Assembly: GCA_003565295.1 (NCBI GenBank)
Contig: PXCO01000071.1
Location: 1-64,000, forward strand
DNA: 64,000 nt
Reading direction: 5' to 3'
Origin: Cyclobacteriaceae bacterium
Lineage (GTDB): Bacteria > Bacteroidota > Bacteroidia > Cytophagales > Cyclobacteriaceae
In this document: positions 37,329-45,766 of the stretch, in pieces
How positions within the stretch are numbered: the stretch's first letter is position 1
Layout of the letters: every line of letters begins with the position of its first letter
Notes under the pieces: model-generated
What the model was told of the DNA's origin: nothing
The model's input: only the letters and a program-made list of their open reading frames with translations
The model's database searches: none
Program-made: the position numbers and the translations under genes

Positions 37329-38681
37329 ATGAACCAACCCATCAGTATTTTAGGAGCAGGTCTTATAGGATCTCTTTTAAGCGTATATTTAAAGAAAAGG
37401 GGGCTGGATGTCACCATATTCGAAAAGCGAAAAGATTGGAGAACCTCTCAAACAGTTTCCCATGGAAAGTCCATTAATATGGCATTAAGTTATAGGGGGT
37501 GGAAAGCGCTGGAAAAAGGAGGACTTAAAGAGGCCGTGATTCCGCATACTATCCCTATGTATGGAAGACGTATACATGATGAACATGGCAGCACCTATTT
37601 CCAGCCCTATGGCAAAGAACAGGAAGCCATTTATTCCATATCCAGAAACACCCTAAACGGCATTCTGTTAGACGCGGCAGAAGCTTCTGGGGTGAATTTG
37701 GCTTTCGAGCATAAGGTAGAAAATGTGGATGTTCACCAAAACGAAATTACTTTCTCACTACCCGATCAATCCTTCAAAAAACGGGAATCAGCAATCATAT
37801 TTGGTGCGGACGGTGCTTATTCTTCCCTACGCAATGCCATGCAAAGGCAAAGTAGATTTAACTTCAAACAGGAATACATTTCGCACGGATACAAGGAACT
37901 GAGCATCCCCCCCACCAGAGGTGGTGAATATGCCATGGACCCAAATGCCCTACACATTTGGCCCCGTGGAAAGTTTATGCTCATTGCTCTACCCAATACC
38001 GACAAATCTTTTACTTGTACACTATTCCTCCCCTTTGAAGATTACAAAGTATGTTTCGACAAAATCCGAGACAAGGAGGATGTAGACCATGTGTTTCAGA
38101 CCTATTTCAACGATGCCTACCATTTAATGCCTAACCTGGGAAAAGAATTTTGTGAAAACCCCACTTCGGCATTAATTAATACCGAATGTTATCCCTGGAC
38201 AGTTAATCATTGCCTACTCATAGGTGATGCTGCCCATGCCATGGTGCCCTTTTATGGGCAAGGCATGAATTGCGGCTTTGAGGATTGTCATATTTTGGAT
38301 GACCTTATAGAAAAGTACGGTACTTTTTCATGGGATTTGGTTTTTGAAAAATTCCAGAAAGGCAGGAAACCAGATACGGATGCCATCTGCCAATTGGCCA
38401 TGAACAACTTTGTGGAAATGAGCGAAAATGTGGCGGATCCCAAGTTTTTGGTAAGGAAAAAGATAGAAGCTAAACTGCATGAACTTTTCCCTGAAGATTG
38501 GGTACCTCTCTATAGCATGATTACCTTTTCCGCTATTAAATATTCGGAGGCCTACGCCATAGGCAAAATCCAGGATGAGGTAATGGAAAAGGTGATGAAG
38601 GAACCTTTTATTACCCAAAACTGGGAGAACCTAGATTATCACGAAATACTCAACAAGGTGGAAACTGCCAAAGCAGTCTAA
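37329..38681 (+). CDS. kmo: Kynurenine 3-monooxygenase (FAD-dependent)
   Basis: ISILGAGLIGSLLSVYLKKRG; GDAAHAMVPFYGQGMNCGFEDC. Start at the ATG; ORF track start 37290 is TTG. Confidence 0.93.
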   Translation: MNQPISILGAGLIGSLLSVYLKKRGLDVTIFEKRKDWRTSQTVSHGKSINMALSYRGWKALEKGGLKEAVIPHTIPMYGRRIHDEHGSTYFQPYGKEQEAIYSISRNTLNGILLDAAEASGVNLAFEHKVENVDVHQNEITFSLPDQSFKKRESAIIFGADGAYSSLRNAMQRQSRFNFKQEYISHGYKELSIPPTRGGEYAMDPNALHIWPRGKFMLIALPNTDKSFTCTLFLPFEDYKVCFDKIRDKEDVDHVFQTYFNDAYHLMPNLGKEFCENPTSALINTECYPWTVNHCLLIGDAAHAMVPFYGQGMNCGFEDCHILDDLIEKYGTFSWDLVFEKFQKGRKPDTDAICQLAMNNFVEMSENVADPKFLVRKKIEAKLHELFPEDWVPLYSMITFSAIKYSEAYAIGKIQDEVMEKVMKEPFITQNWENLDYHEILNKVETAKAV

Positions 38682-38720
38682 AGCAGCAGGTAAAATTACG
38701 ACCCAATTAGCTGCTTTTCT
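38680..38720. terminator. Convergent terminator hairpin between kmo and BASS gene
   Basis: AAAGCAGC...GCTGCTTTTCT, overlapping the stop codon of the minus-strand gene. Confidence 0.5.
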
Positions 38721-39795
38721 CCGATGGAATTGTTCTCCAAAAAGAAGCTAAAATGGAACCTGTAATATTCATGATTACACTAAATACTGCAGGGGCCAGC
38801 CCCATGGTGGCAATTTTACCCATGCTACCTGCCAAGGCACCTGCTAAACCACCATTTTGAGAGCCCACCTCAATGGAGATGGTTCTGCTATCTTTTTCAT
38901 TCATCCCCAGGACTCTACCTGCGAAATATCCAAGAAAAAGGCCCAATACATTATGAAGCACCACTAATGCCAGTAAGAGCCATCCCATTTTCACTAAATA
39001 GGGTTTTCCTGATGCTGTGATAATGGCAATTACCACGGCAATGGTAAGCATGGACAGCAAAGGCAGGACCTGATGAAGGAATTTTGCCTTATCCTTGAGT
39101 ACATGATTGATCAATAAGCCTGCTGCGATCGGCACCAACACCATTTTGGCAATGTTCCACATCATCTCCACCATAGCGATTTCCACCAAAGTACCCGCCA
39201 GGTATTTCATTAGCAAAGGGGTAAAAACAGGAGCCAAAAGGGTGGAAACCACCGTGATCGAGATGGATAATGGCAAGTTGGCCTTAGCCAAATAACTGAG
39301 CACGTTAGATGCTACACCACTCGGCGCACAACCAACAAGAATGATCCCCGCAGCAATTTCTGCAGGCATTTGACTCATTAGTGCCAAAAGAGTGCCCGAT
39401 AATGGCATTATGGTGAGTTGACAGGCCAACCCTATAAATACCCCTTTAGGGGATTTGGCTATTGCCAAAAAATCTCTAATGGTCATGGTGCAGCCCATGC
39501 CAAACATTACAAATTGTATCAATGGGGTAATTAGCAAAGTAAGTTCTAGAGAACCAAAATTGGTAAAGGAACCAGGAAAAAGCAATGCAGCAAGGGAAAA
39601 GCCGGCGACCAATAAGGTATATAAGTAAGGCTTTAGGTTTTTCGAGAGATAAAATGCTATAAACAACATAGCTATCCCCAACAAAACAAATTTGCCTGCC
39701 ATTAAAGCCCCGATTTTCCACCAAGTTACAAACGCCAGCAAAAAGCAGCACAATCCTAGATAAACGATGAATTGCTGCAAGTATTTATTTTTCAA
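38707..39795 (-). CDS. Bile acid:sodium symporter (BASS) family protein, copy 1
   Basis: GCAPSGVASNVLSYLAKANLPLSISITVVSTLLAP; EVGSQNGGLAGALA. Confidence 0.9.
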   Translation of the reverse strand: MKNKYLQQFIVYLGLCCFLLAFVTWWKIGALMAGKFVLLGIAMLFIAFYLSKNLKPYLYTLLVAGFSLAALLFPGSFTNFGSLELTLLITPLIQFVMFGMGCTMTIRDFLAIAKSPKGVFIGLACQLTIMPLSGTLLALMSQMPAEIAAGIILVGCAPSGVASNVLSYLAKANLPLSISITVVSTLLAPVFTPLLMKYLAGTLVEIAMVEMMWNIAKMVLVPIAAGLLINHVLKDKAKFLHQVLPLLSMLTIAVVIAIITASGKPYLVKMGWLLLALVVLHNVLGLFLGYFAGRVLGMNEKDSRTISIEVGSQNGGLAGALAGSMGKIATMGLAPAVFSVIMNITGSILASFWRTIPSEKSS

Positions 39796-39799
39796 GGCC

Positions 39800-40882
39800 T
39801 TAGTCCTTAGGGGGTTTCCTATGCCAATAAGAAGCCAACATGGAACCTGTAATGTTCATCAATGGCCCGAATACCGCAGGAGCTAAGCCCACGGTTGCTA
39901 TCTTGCCCATTTCTTTGGCCAAACCGGAGGCAAGTCCCCCGTTTTGCATTCCAACTTCCAGGGCCACCGTGCGGGCGTCCCGCTCCGAAAGGCCAAGTCC
40001 TCTGCTTATCCAATAGCCAAAATTGTATCCGCAAAGGTTATGGATAAGCACAAGTAAAATTAACAATAACCCGATTTCCAATAAAGAATCCCTACCCGCA
40101 GCGGTGATGATGGTAATGATCACCCCTATACCTATCATGGAAACCAAAGGCATGGCATCATCCAGCCATTTTGCCTTTCCACTCAAAAACCGATTAAATA
40201 ACAGGCCTCCTCCAATGGGGATAATTACCATTTTGATGATGCTCCACATCATGTCCAAGACATCAATGGCGATAAATTCTCCTGCCAGAAACTTCATCAA
40301 TAGAGGTGTAGTAAAAGGAGCGAGTAGAGTTGCAATGGCTGTAATGGTGATGGAAAGGGCCAGATTTGCTTTTGCCAAAAAGCTCATCACATTTGAAGCC
40401 AAGCCACTTGGGGTACATCCAATCAGTATAATACCGGCTGCAATTTCCGAGGTAAAGGGACTTAAAGTGGCGATGGTAAAACCCAGTAAGGGCATGATGG
40501 AAAACTGGCAAATTAGTCCCACAAATACACCTTTTGGCATTTTTGCCACTCCCACAAAGTCCTTGACGGACATGGAAGTGCCCATACCAAACATGATGAT
40601 TTGAATCAATGGAGTTATCAAATTACTAAATTCATAATCCCCGTAAGAAACGAAAGTAGCCGGGTAATACATGGCAGCAGTCACCCCTGAAAAAATCATC
40701 ATGGTATAAGTAAGGCCTTTTAACCTCTCGTATCCCCTAAAACCTATTCCCAATAAAGCGAAGAAAACTATCAAATAAGGGCCTCCGTTTTCCGGTACTC
40801 CCATAAACCAAAGGGTCAAAAATATAAAAAATGATATAAAGCCAATAATAATTAAGACCTGGTAAAGCTTCTGATTTTTCAA
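39800..40882 (-). CDS. Bile acid:sodium symporter (BASS) family protein, copy 2
   Basis: GCTPSGLASNVMSFLAKANLALSITITAIATLLAP; EVGMQNGGLASGLA; tandem paralog of copy 1. Confidence 0.9.
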   Translation of the reverse strand: MKNQKLYQVLIIIGFISFFIFLTLWFMGVPENGGPYLIVFFALLGIGFRGYERLKGLTYTMMIFSGVTAAMYYPATFVSYGDYEFSNLITPLIQIIMFGMGTSMSVKDFVGVAKMPKGVFVGLICQFSIMPLLGFTIATLSPFTSEIAAGIILIGCTPSGLASNVMSFLAKANLALSITITAIATLLAPFTTPLLMKFLAGEFIAIDVLDMMWSIIKMVIIPIGGGLLFNRFLSGKAKWLDDAMPLVSMIGIGVIITIITAAGRDSLLEIGLLLILLVLIHNLCGYNFGYWISRGLGLSERDARTVALEVGMQNGGLASGLAKEMGKIATVGLAPAVFGPLMNITGSMLASYWHRKPPKD

Positions 40883-40932
40883 GGCGATCTGGGTTTAGGT
40901 TTTAGGTGATAAGGTATATTTTGGGTGAATAC

Positions 40933-41397
40933 TTATACGTAGGCGATACAGTCCATTTCTACCAAAGAGTCGCCGGGGACTCCTCCATAAGTGGCCACCG
41001 TGGTCCTTACTGGAGGCTTGGAACCAAATCTTCCCCTGTATACCTCATTCATACCTTTGTAATCATTTAGGTCATGCAGATATACGTTTACTTTCAATAC
41101 CTTTTCCATGCTAGATCCTGCTTTCTTTAGCTCCTTTTCTAATTCTTTGAGTACATGATCCGTATGGTCTTTGATGTCGCCGTCGAAGTGGGCACCCTTC
41201 CCGGCCACAAAGATCATATTGTTGAATTTCGTTGAACCCGCAAATAAGGGTACATCTTGGTCTTCGGTTACATTAAAAACCTCCTTTTCTCCAGAGCCTT
41301 GTTGATGATCCGCTTTGGCCACCAGACTTATGCCTGCAAAACCTGCTAAAGAGGTAAACAGCTTTTTAATGGTACTCCTTCTTTCTAGTTTTTTCAT
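40933..41397 (-). CDS. RidA family protein with Tat-like N-terminal signal
   Basis: MKKLERRSTIKKLFTSLAGFAGISLVAKA leader; VRTTVATYGGVPGDSLVEMDCIA RidA C-terminus. Start trimmed from the ORF track (41493). Confidence 0.85.
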   Translation of the reverse strand: MKKLERRSTIKKLFTSLAGFAGISLVAKADHQQGSGEKEVFNVTEDQDVPLFAGSTKFNNMIFVAGKGAHFDGDIKDHTDHVLKELEKELKKAGSSMEKVLKVNVYLHDLNDYKGMNEVYRGRFGSKPPVRTTVATYGGVPGDSLVEMDCIAYV

Positions 41398-41668
41398 ATG
41401 TGATAAGATTAAAATGTGTTTTGAATTAGATTCTACATGGGTCAAAATTAAATCCGTTGAATTTATGGCTTTCTCGATGAATGTGCAAACCATTTAGGTA
41501 GTAGTCCGCAAAATTCCTTTCCATTGGGCAAATATCTCCAGAGTCAACCCTGCCTAATATGTGTAAGCCTTCCATTCAATTCAAACATTATTTTGGGCAA
41601 AGGATTGCTTTTTCCCTAATATTTCACTTTGTTTAATCCTTCACTCACATCTAAACTTTCTCTATACG

Positions 41669-42592
41669 ATGACCACTTCCAATATGCCCTTGGTCGGATT
41701 ATGCCTTTTGTCAACATTGTTCGCCTGTCAACCCAAAAAAGAAAAAGCGATGAACCATTCAGAAAATGAAAAAGCACCTTATGCAAGTTTTCACTTTACC
41801 ACCGGAGGAGAATTTACATCCGGCATAGAAGGCCCCGCAGTTGATAAGGAGGGGAATTTGTATGTGGTAAATGTTTTTAAAGAAGGTACAATTGGCAAAG
41901 TCACTCCTTCTGGGGAAGTAAGCCAATTCATTACCTTACCGGAAGGCAGCACAGGGAACGGAATTAGGTTCAACAGCAAAGAGGAAATGCTTATTGCCGA
42001 TTACACGGGGCACAATGTCTTGCAAGTGAATATGGAAACAAAGGAAATTTCCGTATTTGCCCATGACCCTTCCTTAAACCAACCTAATGATTTGGCCATT
42101 ATGGATAATGATATTCTTTTTGCCAGCGATCCTGATTGGAAAAATGGCAAAGGACAAATCTGGAGAGTGGAGAGGAATGGAACCTTTGTTTTGCTGGAAA
42201 CAGATATGGGTACGACCAATGGGATAGAAGTGAGCCCTGATAACAAAACCCTATATGTAAATGAGAGTCTGCAAAGAAATGTTTGGGCTTACGACCTTAA
42301 TGAATCCGGAGAAATCTCCAATAAACGCCTGTTGATCCAATTTGAGGATTTTGGGATGGATGGAATGCGGGCAGATGTGGATGGCAACCTATACATTACC
42401 CGGCACGGGAAAGGTACAGTGGCAAAAATATCCCCGGAAGGGGAATTACTGGAGGAAATAGCACTATCTGGAAAGCTTCCCTCCAATATTGCTTTTGGAG
42501 GTAGTGATGGCAAAACTGCCTATGTCACCTTGCAGGATAATGGTAATATAGATGCCTTTTATGTAGAATCACCCGGAAGAGAATTTAGGTGA
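41669..42592 (+). CDS. SMP-30/gluconolactonase-like beta-propeller lipoprotein
   Basis: Lipobox LFACQPK; GIEGPAVDKEGNLYVVN, TTNGIEVSPDNKTLYVNES, GMDGMRADVDGNLYITRHG. Confidence 0.88.
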   Translation: MTTSNMPLVGLCLLSTLFACQPKKEKAMNHSENEKAPYASFHFTTGGEFTSGIEGPAVDKEGNLYVVNVFKEGTIGKVTPSGEVSQFITLPEGSTGNGIRFNSKEEMLIADYTGHNVLQVNMETKEISVFAHDPSLNQPNDLAIMDNDILFASDPDWKNGKGQIWRVERNGTFVLLETDMGTTNGIEVSPDNKTLYVNESLQRNVWAYDLNESGEISNKRLLIQFEDFGMDGMRADVDGNLYITRHGKGTVAKISPEGELLEEIALSGKLPSNIAFGGSDGKTAYVTLQDNGNIDAFYVESPGREFR

Positions 42593-42711
42593 ATAAACCG
42601 GATAAGTATGGATAAGAGGTAAAAATTGTCTTATTTTAAAGAAAAATTATGAAGTCCAAAGGCTTAAGAATATTTTTAAGGACTATATAGATAGGGACTA
42701 ATTTAACAGCT

Positions 42712-43755
42712 ATGGCTAATCCGCATTCCACCTATAAAATTTTAGTGGTTGAAGACAATGAGGGTGATGCAATGCTCATCGAAGAATACTTACGTGAGGC
42801 TATAGATACAGCCATTTTAGCATTTGCCACCACATTTGAGGAAGCAAAAAGGGTTTTAACATCAAAGGGAAAAACTTTTGATGTGATTGTATTGGACCTA
42901 ACATTACCCGATAAATTTGGTGAAGCACTCATCAAAGAAATGTCGAACCTTTGCCAAGATACCTGCTTGATTGTACTTACCGGGTATACCGATGTGGAAT
43001 TCGGAGCAAAGTCGCTTGCCTTTGGAGTTTCTGATTATCTTCTGAAAGATGAGATGACACCCACGAGCCTGTACAAAAGTATTTTGTACAGCATTGAAAG
43101 GAAGCAAGCTTCAGATCAGTTATTAGAATCGGAGAGAAGGTACAAGGAGCTATTCCATCTCAGTCCGCAGCCCATGTTTCTTTACTGCCTGGAAACAGAT
43201 TATATTCTGGACGTAAATGAAGCGGCTATTGATCATTATGGCTACAAGCGGTCAGAGTTTCTCAAAATGGCAATGGACACGCTTAAGCCAAGGGAAACTG
43301 ACAAGTCTTCCCCAATAGTCCAACCAGATAAAACAAGTGATCAAAAACCCTTTTCCCTCTCCAATATCTTTCATCACCAAAAGAAAAACGGAGAAATAAT
43401 ACAAGTGGACTTAAAAGGAAATCAAATTGAATACCTGGGGAAGCCCGCTAAGATAGTATTAGCCAATGATATCACGGACCGAATGAGGTACGTGCATGCC
43501 ATAGAAGCTCAAAACAACAGGTTACAGGAAATTGCCTGGACCCAGTCTCACATCGTCCGTGCACCATTGTCCAGGCTAATGGGTCTGGTACAATCCATGG
43601 AAGAACTGGAAAAGGAAATTGGGAGAAGCGAAGTAAAAATATTGATCAATAAATCTGCCAAGGAACTGGACGATGTGATCCGATCCATCGTAAGCAAAAC
43701 TGACAATATTCAGGTAGGGGGGAAAATTATCCCTGGTTCAAAAAAAAGCCTGTGA
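42712..43755 (+). CDS. Response regulator receiver-PAS-DHp-like protein lacking a kinase ATPase domain
   Basis: ILVVEDNEGDAMLIEEYL; VIVLDLTLPD; PAS (LFHLSPQPMFLYCLETDYILDVNEAAIDHYGY); SHIVRAPLSRLMGLVQ; ends at 347 aa. Confidence 0.88.
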   Translation: MANPHSTYKILVVEDNEGDAMLIEEYLREAIDTAILAFATTFEEAKRVLTSKGKTFDVIVLDLTLPDKFGEALIKEMSNLCQDTCLIVLTGYTDVEFGAKSLAFGVSDYLLKDEMTPTSLYKSILYSIERKQASDQLLESERRYKELFHLSPQPMFLYCLETDYILDVNEAAIDHYGYKRSEFLKMAMDTLKPRETDKSSPIVQPDKTSDQKPFSLSNIFHHQKKNGEIIQVDLKGNQIEYLGKPAKIVLANDITDRMRYVHAIEAQNNRLQEIAWTQSHIVRAPLSRLMGLVQSMEELEKEIGRSEVKILINKSAKELDDVIRSIVSKTDNIQVGGKIIPGSKKSL

Positions 43756-43780
43756 AACAGCAATTCCACAGGCTTTTCTT
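43741..43780. terminator. Bidirectional terminator between convergent genes
   Basis: AAAAGCCTGTG-AAACAGCAATTC-CACAGGCTTTTCTT. Confidence 0.85.
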
Positions 43781-43799
43781 AATGTGTAATTAGCTTTAA

Positions 43800-44570
43800 T
43801 TAGCCTTTGAGTGTTTCATATCTTTCATTGATTTTCGCCCAATCCACCACATTCCACCAGCTAGAAATATATCTTCCCCGCTCGTTTTGGTAGTTAAGGT
43901 AATATGCATGCTCCCACACATCTATGCCCATTAAAGGCTGACCCTTGAAATCCGAAATGTCCATCAAAGGATTATCCTGATTGGGCGTGGAACCAACTTT
44001 GAGGGATCCATTGTCCAAAACTAACCAGGCCCATCCGGAACCAAACCTGGTCATACCTGCATTTTCGAATGCCTCAACGAAGGATTGGAAGTTCCCGAAA
44101 TCCCCGTCTATTGCCTCGGCAAGTGAACCTGTGGGATTACCTCCTCCATTCGGAGACATGATTTTCCAAAAAAGTTCGTGGTTGTAATGGCCTCCGGCAT
44201 TGTTTCTCATCTTAGTGGAGTAGTTGGATATGTTGGCCAAGACATCTTCCAGAGGTTTCTCGGTATCGACATCCTCCTCACCTGCAGCCTCCTGGGCGTT
44301 ATTGGCATAGGCGGCAGCATGCTTATTATAGTGGATATCCATGGTCATGGCATCAATATGGGGCTCCAGCGCACTATAATCATATGCCAAATCAGATTGG
44401 CTGAATCCCGTTGATAACTTTGCCTTGTCGGACTCTTTAGGAGACTCGCATCCGGCGAAAAATGATGTTCCGACCATCCCCGCCCCCAGTCCAATGGACA
44501 ATGATGCCTTGGTGCTGTGGGATAGGAAAGACCTTCTCGATGGATCAAAGGAAGTTTTTTTCATTTTCAT
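43800..44570 (-). CDS. sodA: Fe/Mn superoxide dismutase with Tat-like signal and lipobox
   Basis: SRRSFLSHSTKASLSIGLGAGMVGTSFFAGCESP leader; DVWEHAYYLNYQNERGRY metal-ligand motif. Confidence 0.9.
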   Translation of the reverse strand: MKMKKTSFDPSRRSFLSHSTKASLSIGLGAGMVGTSFFAGCESPKESDKAKLSTGFSQSDLAYDYSALEPHIDAMTMDIHYNKHAAAYANNAQEAAGEEDVDTEKPLEDVLANISNYSTKMRNNAGGHYNHELFWKIMSPNGGGNPTGSLAEAIDGDFGNFQSFVEAFENAGMTRFGSGWAWLVLDNGSLKVGSTPNQDNPLMDISDFKGQPLMGIDVWEHAYYLNYQNERGRYISSWWNVVDWAKINERYETLKG

Positions 44571-44927
44571 AGCTTTTACTTATATATGGTTCAGTGTAAG
44601 AATTTGGTAGCTTATCGGTCTTCTGCTAAATTAACCAAATAATTACTAATGGGAAGTAATTTTTAGAGAATTAAGCTAATAATTATTTTCCCTTTTTTAT
44701 GAATTTATTGACAAATCTATGGATTGGCTGTACAATTGTTGTAGCCACAAATTTTGTGCCCTGCATTATTGGCATAGTTGCCATTGATTACTCTGTATTA
44801 ATTCCCATAAAGCCCAAATATTCCTTCAAGTTCCTTATTTTTGTATTTCATTGCCTCCCCAAAATAATGAAAGATCACTTTTGCAGGCAAGTAAAAGGCG
44901 GAAGTTTGACCTTGATACAGTAATTAT

Positions 44928-45743
44928 ATGGAAATCGAGTTTTATAAATATCAGGGAACCGGAAATGATTTTGTCATGCTAGATGACCGATCATGTACGT
45001 TGAATATCCAAGACACCTCATGGATTAAACTATTATGCCAACGAAGATTTGGTATTGGTTCCGATGGGCTAATTGTATTGCGGAATCATGAGAAATTTGA
45101 TTTCCATATGCATTATTTCAATGCAGATGGTTCCCAAAGTATGTGTGGGAATGGTGCCCGATGTGCAGTGGCTTTTGCTTCCTTTTTGGGAATGGTGGAG
45201 AACAAGGCTAAGTTCGTCGCCATAGACGGGCCACATATTAGCTTCCTCAAAAATGATCTGGTGGAGTTAAAAATGGGAGATGTGGAAAAGATTGATAAAG
45301 CAGATGAAGACTGGTTTGTGGATACTGGCTCCCCGCACCATGTAAGATATGTAGCTAAAGTGGAAGATTATCCGGTTTTGGAGGAAGGAGCCAAAATCCG
45401 CTATAGTGACCAATACCCCAATGGAGCAAATGTAAATTTTGTAGAAACTATAAGCGATAAAGCTATCTTGGTCCGAACCTATGAAAGAGGGGTGGAAGAC
45501 GAAACCTTATCTTGTGGAACGGGTGTAACGGCCTGTGCATTAGTCCATGGTAAGCTCAAAAATAGCAACGAAATAGCTATTAAAACTAAGGGGGGGGATT
45601 TGAAGGTCAACTTCAGCCTTCACCCCAATGGGAAAATTACGGACATTTGGCTTGTGGGCCCTGCAAAACAGGTTTTTTCAGGAAAAGTAGATTTAGAGAA
45701 AATGGCCACTAAAAGTGAAAAAAGTGGCATAATAATAGGATAG
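44928..45743 (+). CDS. dapF: Diaminopimelate epimerase
   Basis: YQGTGNDFVMLDDR, SMCGNGARC, LSCGTGVTAC. Confidence 0.96.
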   Translation: MEIEFYKYQGTGNDFVMLDDRSCTLNIQDTSWIKLLCQRRFGIGSDGLIVLRNHEKFDFHMHYFNADGSQSMCGNGARCAVAFASFLGMVENKAKFVAIDGPHISFLKNDLVELKMGDVEKIDKADEDWFVDTGSPHHVRYVAKVEDYPVLEEGAKIRYSDQYPNGANVNFVETISDKAILVRTYERGVEDETLSCGTGVTACALVHGKLKNSNEIAIKTKGGDLKVNFSLHPNGKITDIWLVGPAKQVFSGKVDLEKMATKSEKSGIIIG

Positions 45744-45766
45744 AAAAAGCGGAAAAGAATTCATAT

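Noticed and set aside
44699-44923. 74-aa hydrophobic ORF upstream of dapF
   Set aside because: No clear ribosome-binding context or family resemblance; it lies in the AT-rich intergenic/promoter region.
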